A stretch of DNA of 64,000 nucleotides, from contig NC_088113.1 in assembly GCF_036370855.1 (NCBI RefSeq), positions 20,046,501 to 20,110,500 on the forward strand. The letters are read 5' to 3'. Positions 1 through 9,815 of the stretch are shown here, one piece after another. The DNA is from Dromaius novaehollandiae (Eukaryota > Chordata > Aves > Casuariiformes > Dromaiidae). The translations under genes were made by a program, and so were the position numbers. The notes under the pieces are model-generated. The model was not told the DNA's origin. It did not search any database and was given only the letters and a program-made list of their open reading frames with translations. The stretch's first letter is position 1. Each line of letters starts with the position of its first letter.

Positions 1-2100
1 AAAATAAAATACAAAATTCCAAGCTGAGCTTCCTAAATAAAGCGAAAGGCCGCGAGGCGCGCTTCTCAGTGCCTTAACTACAATTAAATGACTAATCCTA
101 AAGCACGAGGACCCAGCGCTGCAAAGCGTTATCACCCCGATGCTTGCCGGGGGCAGCGAAAGGAGACGGGGGGTTCTGGGGAGCCCATGACATGCAAGCG
201 GCTGCCGTGGCCTCTCCGCTGCTTCCCCCTGCTCAGGGCGCTGCAAAGCGCCTGGGGACGTTTTACCCCAAAGCGGAAAATGCAAACCGGCCACCTCCGC
301 TCCCTGCAAGACCTGCCAGGAGGGGGAGGCATCCGGACCCCCCCTCACCGCCCAATTCCCACCGGCCGGATACCGGCTCGCTCCTCGGCCCCCTCTCACT
401 GCAGCGAGCACCTCAGTTTTGCAGCCAGGCCAGCGCTGAGCCCCTGCCGTGCAAATCCGCGCCCCGGGCCCGTGCACCTGCGTCCCGCCGGCCCATGCTG
501 CGCAAGCCCCTGCTGCGCAAACCCGCGTCCCACCAGCCCCTGCCGCGCCAAGCCGTGCCGTGCCAGCCGACATCCCGCACGCTCACGTCGCGCTTGCGAA
601 GCCCTGACCCAGAGCCGGGTAGAGGAGAGGCCACAGCGGGAAAGCGCCAGCCCTCCGCTTCCCGCATCGCGTTTCCACACCGCCAAGCACCGACCCGGAG
701 GCCGGGCTCTCCGGGGAGCTGCCGAGGGCTGGCGGGAGGCGGCTGCGCCTCCGGGCTCATTAATTTCCCGGAGAAGCGAGCGGAGTCTGACGAGCTCCTG
801 TCCGACCCCTCCGCGTGCTGCGATGGCTTCGCCTCCACGTGAGGGCTTCAAATGCCAAAAGAAAACCGGCAAACAAACAACCCGCAGCTGGAAAAGCAGA
901 AGAGATCCCGCGTGGCACGTGGCGGATAACAAATCCTTTAATCAGCTGCACATTTGCTTTTTCTCAGCTTAGTCAAAATTGTGCCTCTACCTGGAAATGG
1001 GATGCGGGTGCCTGTGCTGCTGCACCGGTGCGGTCCCCGGGCTGAGCCCCCGCTGCCCCGTCCGGGGGCTCCGCCGCTCCCGGGGGGACTGGAAACGCCC
1101 TCCCACCTGAACTGGGAAAAAAAGCTGCTATCGCCACAATTTCCTTATCCTTGGAACACCGAGGAGGGCGACGGCACGGGAGCGACGCTGGGACTTACCA
1201 CGGCCAGGGCTGCGTCCCGCGGCGGCTGCTGCTGGTGCCTCGTCCTTCCCGCCGCCGCGCCGGGGGATCTGCGGGATGCGCGGCAGCACGGCACGGGCAC
1301 CGGGGAGGCACGAGGTGCCCGCAGCGAGGCCGCCAAGGTCTTCCCGGGTCATCCCGCACGGAGACCGGCCCCGGCCTCGCAGCAGCCCCTCCGGCTCGTG
1401 TTGCCGCGCACCAGCTCCAAGCGCTGCCGAGGAGCCCTGCCGAAATGGAGCCGGCGGCGTAGCCGCGTGCTGGCACCGGGCCCCGCGCTTTGGCGGACGG
1501 TGCAGGCTCCGTATCCGCAAATCCTCCCAAATCATCCTCCCGGCCTGCCAGGGCTCCGGGTGCTGCCACCCATCCGCAGGGACCAGCTCCGGGAGATGCA
1601 CCTGGAACAACCAACGCGACCCCAAGCACAACCCTGCGGCGAGGTGCCCGCACCGCCCGCCAACCGCCGGCAAAGGGGGTCAAAACATCCCGCGAAGGGG
1701 GTCAAAATACCCCTGAGGGGGCCGGCAGGGCTCGCTGGGCAGAGGCGGCCCCCGGCAGCAGCTGCACCCAGCACGCACTGGTGCAGGGCCCGGCCCAGGG
1801 GCACAGAGGGGAAAGCAGGCTCCAAAATTACCAAAAACTATGGCCTTTCTTGACGATGGAGTAACAAAAGGTAGTTACGCGATATCCAGGATGCAAAGCG
1901 AGAGGGGGTGGATTTTTCCACCTCCCCCCAGCCCAGGGTCCTCTCTGCTTTCGCCGCGGGTGACTCTGCGCCTGGGGACACGCGGGGAGCCCCGGCTGGC
2001 CGCTGCCCGGCCCGCTGCAGGGATGCTGCGGGAAGCGGCACAGCCCTCGCGTTTCGGATGTCTCCGCACCGAACGTGACTCTGCGGGGGGGGAAAGGTTC
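1..2100. other. GC-rich intergenic DNA upstream of CRH2, no supported gene
   Basis: This block is rich in CpG, and all its long open frames overlap one another on both strands, as expected where stop codons are rare. No splice-bounded exon or known protein motif was recognised. Positions about 440-600 hold a loose tandem array of a CCCCTGC(C/T)GCGCAA-like motif. Positions 1672-1715 hold two copies of a GGGGGTCAAAA(C/T) motif. The 900-975 stretch is less GC-rich and resembles non-coding conserved DNA. It may belong to the CRH2 upstream region or contain a promoter for a gene off the left edge. I cannot tell which. Confidence 0.5.
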
Positions 2101-2104
2101 TTGC

Positions 2105-2345
2105 CATTCACTCAACTTCTATTTAATGGGCTTTTTTTTTCCCCTCCTCTTCTTGAAATGTTTATTCCTCATGAGGGAATTTTAATTTTAGAGACTGCAC
2201 TTTTGCAGGCTGAAGTGATTGCTTAGCTCCAAGTGCTGAATGATGGAAGCTCCAGCAGGGAGGGAGGAAAAGGCAAATGAATCACATGCATGAGTCCCTC
2301 AGACCCCAATTTGCATCCAGAGGTGTGTATCCGCGTTGGGTGATT
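2105..2345. promoter_or_regulatory. Candidate AT-rich enhancer-like element upstream of CRH2
   Basis: An AT-richer island sits inside GC-rich flanks about 1.8 kb upstream of the CRH2 promoter. It contains an octamer ATTTGCAT (near 2310), several TAAT/ATTA homeodomain cores (near 2181), an AP-1-like TGAATCA (near 2277) and a CATGCATGA palindromic core. POU factors such as Brn-2 are known regulators of the paralogous CRH gene, so the octamer is suggestive. That this block is conserved or active is inference. Confidence 0.25.
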
Positions 2346-2439
2346 AGGCCAAGAAAAGAATGCTTCTTTTGTAGTCAGCCAAAGGAGGAAAATTGCACTC
2401 CAGAAGGATATTTAAGCTTCTGAAGTAAAGTTTTAATCT

Positions 2440-3035
2440 GTATGATATCACAAAATGAATCACGGGGAAGAGCCGCGGAGGATGCTGGAGCGCTTGCTCG
2501 CTTTGCGACTTCTGGAGGAGATGCTGCAACTCAGAGGGAGAAGTCTGATGAAAGGACGTGCTGCACAGCCATGAGCTGACCCCACGCATGCGCGTGTGTG
2601 CCCAGGCACGCCTGAGCTGGCCCAGGGCTCTGCACACGCGGGGACAGACAGGACGCACGGCCCTGCGCAGACTGAGCGCTTTGGTTTTCAAGGGGCCTAA
2701 ATTTGGATCTGTTTAAGCACCTAAAAAAACCCAGTTTGCTTTTGTTGCTCTGCTTTGCGCTCCGCGTCCCAGTGCAGACCAGGCCACGCAGAGGTGCCGG
2801 GGCAGATTTCGGGAGCCCGTTTGGGTGGGAGCCAGGAGGCCACGTGGAGGCAAGTGCCCCTACATGGGGCTGGTGCAGTGGGTCCCCCGCAGGGTGGGGG
2901 AACAGGGTCTCGCGGGGCTCAAGCCCCCGCTGCATCCAGGCCCCCTCCCCACAAATGTGGAGGGCACAATGTGGGTGAAGGATGGAGGGGGCACGCGCAG
3001 GCAGTGTGAAGGGGTGCTGGCCTAATGCCCCCTCC
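2440..3035. other. Intergenic DNA, nothing recognised
   Basis: GC-rich, non-repetitive spacer between the candidate enhancer block and the minisatellite. Short open frames on both strands overlap each other and show no family motif. Confidence 0.5.
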
Positions 3036-3039
3036 TGCA

Positions 3040-3399
3040 GTCTCCCTTGCACATGCGTGCACACACGCGTGCACACGCGCTCAATTGTGCGCTCCTCCAC
3101 GCACTCCTCACCGCCTCGGTCACCCCCTCGCTCACAGCTTGCTCCCCTTCAGCTCCGCAACATCCCCGCTCAACCCCCTCACACGCACGCAAAGCCACCC
3201 TCGCCCCTGCACACCCCCCTCACACCCGTCTCACACCCTCCCCACGCACACCCTCAGCCACTTCCCTGGAGGCACACCCTTCACACCACCCCCCCACAGC
3301 CTTCACACCCTGCACGCGCCCCCACTGCCTGCACGCACCCTTCTGCCACTCACATCCTTCGCATCCCCTTCTCGCACCCCCATCCCACCCCCGCACCCC

Positions 3400-3442
<43 letters not shown>

Positions 3443-4025
3443 CCATCACTCACCTCCCCACCTCATGCCCCCACAAGCCCTCGCACAGCCCGGTCAGGCA
3501 CCCCTCGCCCCCACACGCTGCACACACCCCTGCACCCCTGCGTGCACGCGCACACCCGTCTGCACACCCCTGTGCGCACACACACACACAGACACCTGCA
3601 AACACAACACACCCCTGCACTCCCCCCCACCCGCTTACACACCGCCCTGCGCTCCCCTTCACACACACACACCTGCACACCCCTGCACACACCTGCAAAC
3701 ACAGCGCACACACCTGCACTCCCCTCCGACACACCCACTTGCACACCTGCACACACACATACACACCCCTGCACCCCCGTGCACGCACACCCCCACGCAC
3801 ACGCTTACACACCTACACCACCGCGCACACACACAGTTGCACACACACACTTGCACACGCGTGCGCACACCCGCGCACACCTACACCCCTGCACCCCCGT
3901 GCACGCACACCCCCCCCGCACACCCTTGCACACGCGTGCGCACACCCGCGCACACCTACACCCCTGCACCCCCGTGCACGCACCCCCCCCCCGCACACCC
4001 TTGCACACTCGCACCCCCGCACTCG
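3040..4025. repeat. CA/CG-rich minisatellite immediately upstream of the CRH2 promoter
   Basis: About 1 kb of degenerate tandem repeats is built from CACACCCCTGCAC-, GCACGCACACCC- and CACGCGTGCGCAC-like words. The last 170 bases contain two nearly identical copies of a unit of about 75 bp, which includes CACACGCGTGCGCACACC. A pure (AC)n tract lies within it. Alternating purine-pyrimidine CA/CG runs are prone to Z-DNA. All three forward frames stay open here and translate to His/Thr/Pro-rich text, which is a repeat artefact and not a protein. The array ends less than 70 bp before the first E-box of the CRH2 promoter. Confidence 0.85.
3402..3438. repeat. (AC)n microsatellite
   Basis: An uninterrupted AC dinucleotide run inside the larger minisatellite. 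It is likely length-polymorphic. Confidence 0.95.
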
Positions 4026-4089
4026 CACCCCCGCGGCCCTTCAGCACCGCGGACAGCGCCCGCCCGCTCCGGCCGCGGCCCCGCTGCGC

Positions 4090-4148
4090 GTCACGTGGGC
4101 CGCCCGGCTATAGCGCGGTCACGTGGGCCGCCGCCCCTATATAGCGCG
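4090..4148 (+). promoter_or_regulatory. CRH2: CRH2 core promoter with duplicated E-box/TATA module
   Basis: Two tandem copies of a module of about 28-31 bp are visible. Each starts with GTCACGTGGGCCGCC (4090 and 4118) and ends in a TATA-like CTATAGCGCG (first copy) or CTATATAGCGCG (second copy, TATATAG at 4138-4144). CACGTG is a palindromic E-box of the USF/MITF type. The first copy is preceded by GC, so its reverse strand also reads TGACG, a half CRE. A start site about 30 bp after the second TATA element, near 4168, fits the first exon inferred from the donor at 4208. CRH-family promoters are typically TATA-containing and cAMP-responsive. Use of these particular sites is inference. Confidence 0.7.
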
Positions 4149-4167
4149 GCGGCGGGCGCGCGGCGCT

Positions 4168-4207
4168 GTCTGCGGGCGTCCTGCCGCGGCGGAGCGGGCG
4201 GCGAGCG
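4168..4207 (+). other. CRH2: CRH2 exon 1 (non-coding, 5' UTR)
   Basis: The exon is inferred from the TATA box about 30 bp upstream and from a consensus donor GCG|GTGAGC at 4207/4208. CRH-family genes share this plan: a short non-coding first exon, one small intron, then a single coding exon. The start coordinate is an estimate. Confidence 0.6.
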
Positions 4208-4560
4208 GTGAGCGGGGACCGGCACCGGGCACCGGCACCGCGGGGGGACCCGGCACCGCGGGGGCGGGACACGGAGGGACCCGGCGGCGGGGAGCGGGAG
4301 TCGGGACCGGGGACCCTGCACGGGGCGCGGGGACCGGCGCCGGGGACGGGGCACCCGCAGCACCGGGATGCGGGGATCGGGGACCCGGGACGCGGCGCGG
4401 CGGCTGGGGACCGGGGAAGCCACCGGGCTCCGTCAGCACCGTCTCGGGGAGCGGGGTGTGGGGGAGTCCCCAGCCCCGGGGGGGGTCCGGTCCTGGGGGG
4501 GGGGTTCCAGCCCCGCAGGTGCCCCTGACCGCAGCGGGGGGCTCCGGGGGGCTCTTGCAG
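4208..4560 (+). other. CRH2: CRH2 intron
   Basis: This is a 353-bp, very G-rich intron that begins GTGAGC and ends CTCTTGCAG. It contains several imperfect copies of CACCGGCACCGCGGGGG-like words (4215-4275) and long G runs near 4480-4505 and 4535-4550. Confidence 0.65.
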
Positions 4561-4584
4561 GCGTCCGGCCCCGGAGCGGCTGCG

Positions 4585-4992
4585 ATGCGGGTCAGGATGA
4601 TCTCGGCCGCCTCCGTCCTCGTCCTGCTCTTCCTGCCCTCGGAGACCTGCTCGCCCCTGCAGTGGCCCCGGGGCCCGGCCCGCCGCCTGGCCCCGGCCCC
4701 CCAGCCCACCTGGGAGCCCTGGCCGGGAGCCGCGCGGCCCCCGCCGCCCGCCGCCGGCCCCCCAGCGCAGAGACTGCCCCGGCTGTGCCGGCCCCGCGGG
4801 GCAGAGCCCTCGGCGGCCCCCCGCGCCCGGGCCCCGCGGGCGCTGCACCCCGGCAAGCGGCGGGACGGCAAACCCAACTCGCTGGACCTCACCTTCCACC
4901 TGCTCCGCGAGTTCCTGGAGATGTCCCGCGAGGAGAGACTGGCCCAGAAGGCGCTGAGCAATAAGCTGCTGCTGCAGAGTATAGGGAAGTGA
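4585..4992 (+). CDS. CRH2: Corticotropin-releasing hormone 2 prepropeptide
   Basis: This secreted neuropeptide precursor of the CRH/urocortin family is expected to act on CRH receptors. The 135-residue frame lies in one exon, and the acceptor TTGCAG is 24 bp before the ATG. A hydrophobic signal peptide (residues 5-22, AASVLVLLFLP core) is followed by a Pro/Ala/Arg-rich cryptic region. A KRR processing site follows at 91-93, then a 40-residue hormone (94-133) containing SLDLTFHLLREFLEM, and finally Gly134-Lys135, which provides the C-terminal amide. CRH1 reads SLDLTFHLLREVLEMAR at the same place. The divergent tail (QKALSNKLLLQSI) and the short precursor point to CRH2 and away from CRH1 or urocortins. 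The neighbours DNAJC5 and a MuRF relic mirror DNAJC5B-TRIM55 beside CRH. A second Met at residue 5 is an alternative start. Confidence 0.93.
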   Translation: MRVRMISAASVLVLLFLPSETCSPLQWPRGPARRLAPAPQPTWEPWPGAARPPPPAAGPPAQRLPRLCRPRGAEPSAAPRARAPRALHPGKRRDGKPNSLDLTFHLLREFLEMSREERLAQKALSNKLLLQSIGK

Positions 4993-5181
4993 GGGGGGGG
5001 CACGGGGACGGAGGAGACGCGCCCCATAGCGAGCGGCGGGGGGCCGTGGCTGTGGGGCCCGCTGATGCCCGGCGCGGGGCTTGCCGCGCTCCCCGGGGCC
5101 GGGGGGCCGTGCGGGGGTGGCCGTCCCCTCCACGGGACCCCCCGCGCCACGCCGTCCAGCGCGTCCCCCTCCCTGTTCTGC

Positions 5182-5187
5182 ATTAAA
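5182..5187 (+). terminator. CRH2: CRH2 polyadenylation signal ATTAAA
   Basis: ATTAAA lies 190 bp after the stop codon, in a short 3' UTR. Cleavage is expected near 5200-5215. A canonical AATAAA at 5798-5803 is a possible distal alternative. Confidence 0.6.
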
Positions 5188-5214
5188 GTCGCCCTCGCAC
5201 CTGCCCCGTGCCGT

Positions 5215-7100
5215 GCTCTAGCGCTCGCGCGGATGCCCCGGGCCCCCCGGCGCTGCCCCCTCCGGCTTTGCAAAGACCCCCGAAGCGCTTTGACACGACC
5301 ACGTCGCACCGGCCATTCGGACAAAGCCCGGCCCCCCCCACCCCCCCTCAGACCCTCCCCAGGTCTCACCCAAAATACCAGCATGGAGCAAACGCAGGCA
5401 GCCAACGGTCCGATGCAAAAGCGCTCCAGCTCTCCCCATCACCCGGCACGGGCGGGTGGCACCGGTGCGGAGCTGAGGTTTCTCCGGTTTCACCTCCGCT
5501 CGGGGGGGCCGCGGCCGGCTGCAGCGCTGGGGCCCCCTCCCCGGGCTGCTCGCTCCCCGCTGCACCGAGCCCTGGGGCAGCCGGCGCTCGGACGGCGCAG
5601 CTGGAGTTCACAAATTGCACCCAGAAACGCTTCCAAAGTCCCCGCAGCTCCGTCAGCTTTAAGGTATCGAACTTGGCAGATGGGTCTGGGGAAAAAGAGA
5701 AAAGAAAAAAAAAAGACAGAAAACGCACCACACGCTCGCGGGTCTCGGCTGCCTGGGTGAAAGGTGCTGCCCCGGCTGCTGGTTTGGATAAGGGGGGAAT
5801 AAAAGCTGTTTCCATGGGGCACCCACAGCGCCCATGGGCCGGAAAGGCTGGAGGATCCCGCTGGGCATTCCTGCGTGACGGTTAACGCTCCCTTCATTCC
5901 GCTCTGGTGCCGTAATTAAAGCAATGCAGGAGGCGGCGGGTGCCCGGGCAGGGGGAGCAGGCCGAGCCCTTCCCGGTCTCGGGGAACGAGGGCCCTGGGG
6001 AGCTGCGGCACCTGAGGGGCTCATCCCGTCTCATCCGGCTGCAGGGTCTCCGCGCTTCGTTGCAGCCCTATTAATTAGCCCAGAAGCGGCACCGATGGGC
6101 CTCTCCCTCCCGCACCCCAGGGAGCAGCGGCTGCATCCCACATCCCGTGGGTCCCTTGCGCCCGGTGCTGCCGAGGGCTGGCCGCTGGCTCCCCGCGCGG
6201 AGCGGCAAACGGAGCGCGCGGCTAAAAATACCCTCGTGCCAAGCCAGCGAGAGCAGTTCTGGGTCTTGCACCCCGTGGGAACGTGAAGTTTGATCTCTGA
6301 AGGAGGCTGGTGTTTACACGGGACCCGCCTGCCGCGCACGTGTAATGCGCTGTGATCATCCTGTGGGCTGCTTTTTTCCCTTTTTTTTGGTAAAGGTATA
6401 TTTTCTCCCATTAAAAAAAAAAAAAGGCGTAAGAAATACATAAAAGCAGTAATTATCTCAAGGAAAGGGAGGAACAGTTTGTTAAAACAGAGGCAGTTAC
6501 GCATGGCCTGAGCCAGCCAAGGCAGCTCTGAAGCACTTTTAACCCTCTCCTGAGGGAGCTTTCGGTCCTCGGTGGCTGCAGGTGCGCGGATGGAGGTTTG
6601 GGGCCGGGCTTTCGGCTGAGGAGGATGATGGAAGGGGCCCGGAGCCCCGGCAGAGGTGAGCAGGAAGGGGCAGAGTCCGGTCCCCTGCCGCTGGGAGCGG
6701 AGGCAGGACACGCTCACGGAGACGGCCTGGGATACGCCACCACGGCTGAGCATCCTCCTAGCACGCAGGTCCCCAATCCCACCCGGCCAAGTTTGTAGAA
6801 ATGGAGGATCCCAGAGCATCACCCGAACGCTCCCAGGGACCGCAGGCGCCCTCACCTTGCTGGTGGCCCAGGCCACCTCGGTGGGGTCCCAGATGCTGCT
6901 GCACCGGCCGGGTGATGCGTGGCTCTGGGTACCAGGTTCCCCGGGGGTGGAAGGCGACTCCCCGCCGTTGTAGAGGTGCTGGCGGCTCCTCCTGCCCCTG
7001 CCGGGCATCCTCGCCGCGGCGCCAGCAAGGCGCAGCTCTCCGGCCGAAGCAGCCCCGGAGGATGCTCCAGGGGACCTGCAGGCAGCGATGACAGCCAGCT
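5215..7100. other. Intergenic GC-rich DNA between CRH2 and the MuRF-like relic
   Basis: No gene was recognised. The segment is GC-rich up to about 6300, then holds T/A homopolymer patches (6370-6425). On the minus strand, a donor-like AAG|GTGAGG occurs near 6855 after an open stretch, but nothing in that stretch matches the MuRF C-terminus. Degenerate last exons of the relic could lie here and be beyond recognition. Confidence 0.45.
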
Positions 7101-7104
7101 TTTA

Positions 7105-7195
7105 CCAACAGCGTTTCCTAGGAGCCCCCCAGGCTGGGACATGAGCCCAAAGACCTGGATGGGGCTTTTCCATCTCAAATATCTCGGCAAATGTA
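7105..7195 (-). pseudogene. MuRF-like relic, exon 6 (COS-box start)
   Basis: An open stretch reads FAEIFEMEKPHPGLWAHV, which parallels SKAFQMEKIEHGYENMNHF of TRIM55. MEK is conserved, and the following GYENM motif of the COS box is altered to GLWAH. A possible donor TTG|GTAAAA lies near 7108. The match is short and depends on order and strand for support. Confidence 0.5.
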
Positions 7196-7559
7196 TGAGA
7201 AATACGACACCTCAGGGCATTGCAGCAGGTCTGCACCTTTTAGTGTCGTGCAGCTGGGGGTGGGACAACGTTCAGCGAGCTCTCGGGCTCTCTCAGAAGA
7301 GCAGCATCTGTACAGGAGCTTTCCTGACGGCACGTGGCAGCCCCAAGAGCATTACAACTGCCCTGCTGCTAAGCAGCGAGGGCTCCTGGCAGGGTCCCTC
7401 CTCGTGCCACCGTCCCCATCACGCCCCGCGCCGACGCACGGCCTCACCCGTTCATCCCACCGAGGCGGCTCCGTGCTTGCAGCAGCCCGTCCCGCGCAGG
7501 GCCAAGGTCCACGCCGCTGCTGCCAGCCCGCTTTGCAGCCCGGGAAGCGACGCTCCGAG

Positions 7560-7780
7560 GTTCGTCTTGCAGCAGGACGCCCGAGCGGGGCCCCTCGGCT
7601 CCCGGCGCGTCCCCCCCACGAGGACAGCGCGGTGCGGTCCCCGTTCAGCCTGGCGAGGGACGTGAGGTGCTGGGTCTTCTCCTCCTGCTCGCAGGGACCC
7701 TTTGCCACGTGATGTCCCCCCAGGATGGCACACATGTGGTCAGACGTCCATGCAGAGCCTGCTTCTGCGTCCTGCGTTGT
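7560..7780 (-). pseudogene. MuRF-like relic, exon 5 (second coiled-coil exon), frame broken
   Basis: RRTQKQALHGRL (about 7741-7776) matches SRRQKQLLNQRF of TRIM54. The following MCAIL (7721-7735) matches LCAVL but is one base out of frame. CEQEEKTQHLTSLARLNGD matches REQEEKLQRVRGLIRQYGD. Beyond that, similarity to the VESAIQSMEEPQMALYL region is only hinted at across changing frames. The outer limits are approximate. Confidence 0.7.
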
Positions 7781-8587
7781 CCCAGTCCAAGGTCACAGCG
7801 CAATCGCCAGCTTCTGCTGACTGGGATGAGCCAAGGACACGTTGCAACTCAGGGGCAGCAGCACAGAGATGAAACATCCTTCATTAATCCCAACGGTGGG
7901 CCATTGCGCACTTGTGTTCAGCATTTCAAAGCAAGGGAAAATCCGAGGTACATAGGGGACAGGGGGGTGCAGTCATGAAAACAAACTACTGCTTTATACT
8001 GCTCAGTGAAAAGCAGAACGCTGTCCCACGAGGAATGCCCGTATTTAGGTATGAGGTTTCATCCTGACGCTGAAATTCATATACACAAGTAATCCATGAT
8101 ACGAACCCCAAAGTGACGTGTAAATAGTGTTAGTTTTGTTACAAGGGGGAAACAATCAATAGAAAATAAACTAAATTCTCCAACAGAAAATGCTATGTTT
8201 ACCTAAGCTGCTGAGCTCTATCCCTGCACAGCCCACGAGCATCACGGCTGGGAGGTGTCTAAGGACGGGATGTGACGCCCTTTCCCACCGAACCGCAGCC
8301 ACCCTGCGCCCATCCAGCCACCAGCCCACGGGTCAGGGGAGGACGTAACGCAGATTTCGTGGCAGGGCCCTGCCAGGGGACTGTCAGCCCTCCAGGTGCT
8401 CCAACCCACGGCCATTCCTGCTCACCCCCAGGTGCAGCAGAAGAGGGGGAAAGTGATCTATGCCAAGAGCAGGCGTTTCCAACCATCTGGGACCGAACTG
8501 CTGCTTCTAAGCCAGCAGCTGTTACAGGATAGAGTTAGAAGCCAACGCTGCACCCCAGCAAGGATCCTGAGAAGCTTCACGTGTTAC

Positions 8588-8683
8588 CTCAGTGCTCTTG
8601 CAGGTACCCTGGAGATGACCGGTGGAGGCCTGGATCCCACCACTGGCAGCAGCGAGGGCTCCGATCCCGCCCGTCAGCTCAGC
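8588..8683 (-). pseudogene. MuRF-like relic, exon 4 (first coiled-coil exon)
   Basis: The exon is exactly 96 nt (32 codons), with acceptor CTACAG and donor GAG|GTAACA, and an open frame. AELTGGIGALAAASGGIQ followed by GTCKSTE aligns residue for residue, without gaps, with SELSDGIAVLVGSNDRVQ ... DTCKTIE of TRIM55, whose matching segment is also 32 residues. Intact length and borders despite heavy substitution suggest slow or fairly recent decay. Confidence 0.85.
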
Positions 8684-8810
8684 CTGTAGACGAGGAGGAG
8701 GGAGACAAGGTCACATCACCATCCGCTGAGCACAAAGCGGTCCCCAAGACAGCCGGTGTGACCATCGGCAGCAACTGCCACCGGAGCGGGACTGCCCAGG
8801 AGGTACCAAC

Positions 8811-8975
8811 CTTCTCCTGCGTGTGGATGTCCATCCACCAGGGGAGCAGCCTCGGGCTCCCGAAGTCCCCGCAGAGCGAGCGGGTGGCACCTTGCCCATC
8901 ACACAGTAGATGCTGAGCGTCTCTTCCTTGTGCTCCTCGCAGCTGGGGGGTTTGGCCTTTAACAGAGGCCTGGAG
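8811..8975 (-). pseudogene. MuRF-like relic, exon 3 (B-box), frame broken
   Basis: SSRPLLKAKPPSCEEHKEET then LSIYC matches the TRIM63/TRIM55 linker and B-box start (SSRPLQK...CEEHEEERINIYC). The following NCEVPTCSLC has become MGKVP, then changes frame through a one-base loss before SLCGDFG (family: SLCKVFG). The exon ends QEK|GTTGGT, where the family has RQK at its exon end. B-box ligands such as the NC and TC cysteines and the AHKDC segment are lost, so no zinc fold could form. Confidence 0.85.
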
Positions 8976-9667
8976 CTGAACGAAGAGAGAACAAGAGCAA
9001 ACACGGGAGGAGAGAGGGAACACCAGGACTGTCTTTGGGTGCCCCCCCACCCCGCTCTCGACAAACAGGGAGCACGCCTGCAGCCGAGCTGGGGAGGTGC
9101 CGCTGGCTGCAAACCCTCCCAGAAAGCCAGGGCCCCAGGAGAAGCGCTTCCTGCAGCAGGACCCCAGACCACCTTTATAGATCCAGGCTGGTTTCAGCCC
9201 CGAGGGACTCGGCTGCGGGTTGCCGGTGCCTGGCAGGGGCAGCCCTGGCTAGCTGATCACAGGCACAACACTGGTTGCTGCTCCTGACTTTGTCCAGTGG
9301 CCTCGGGCCATGAGCTGGAGCAGTTTGCTCCCCTCGCTTCGCCTGCCCTGCCTGTGCTCCCTCTAGACACTGTCCCCAGCCATACACAGGGACAACTCCT
9401 ACCACAGCAGGGATGAGCAGGACAGGAATCCTTTCTCGGTTCTCAGCACTGGTGCCCAAAGCCACCCCAGTGCCCCGCAGCCAGAGCAGGGTTCACCCGT
9501 GGCACGAGGGGAGCGGGTGTCAGAGGAGAGCCGACCCCAGGGAGACGAGTCCTGCAAAGCGAGGGCAGGTCATCGGGAGCTGTGCGTGGAGCAAAGAGGA
9601 ACGAAATTCCTCCCAAGGGGACTCGGCAGAGAGAACGGTTGCAGGGCCCGAGAGCCAAGGAACAAAC

Positions 9668-9815
9668 CTGTCGGAGCACAAGCTGACTCCTGCTTGGAGA
9701 TGCCGACGATGTTTTTGACCTTCAGGTTCCTCTGGAGGCTGCAGACCCCAAGTCTGTGCAGGCAGCAGGACAGGCAGCAAAACCTCCCTCCCAACCCCAC
9801 GGCGATTCCTCGAGG
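9668..9815 (-). pseudogene. MuRF-like relic, exon 2 (second RING half)
   Basis: The exon begins after TTTCAG and ends ACAG|GTTTGT, and gives an uninterrupted 49-codon frame. GGRFCCLSC corresponds to the family's GGRFRCPTC, so the last CxxC zinc pair survives. The RHEVIMD segment that follows in the family is shortened, with HRLGVCSLQRNL corresponding to DRHGVYGLQRNL. LKVKNIVGISKQES corresponds to LLVENIIDIYKQES. This stretch is the clearest signature of the MuRF family and could not easily arise by chance. Confidence 0.85.

Noticed and set aside
88-2115. Several overlapping open frames of 80-300 codons on both strands
   Set aside because: GC-rich DNA lacks stop codons. The frames overlap in opposite directions, contain no domain motif and have no splice context.
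2982-4211. Three open frames of 360-410 codons in all plus-strand frames
   Set aside because: They are translations of the CA/CG minisatellite (His, Thr and Pro repeats). All three frames being open is a sign of repeat periodicity.
4108-5405. Long antisense frames (341 and 422 codons) across CRH2
   Set aside because: They are shadows of the GC-rich CRH2 exon and intron. The plus-strand frame has a clear hormone and signal peptide.
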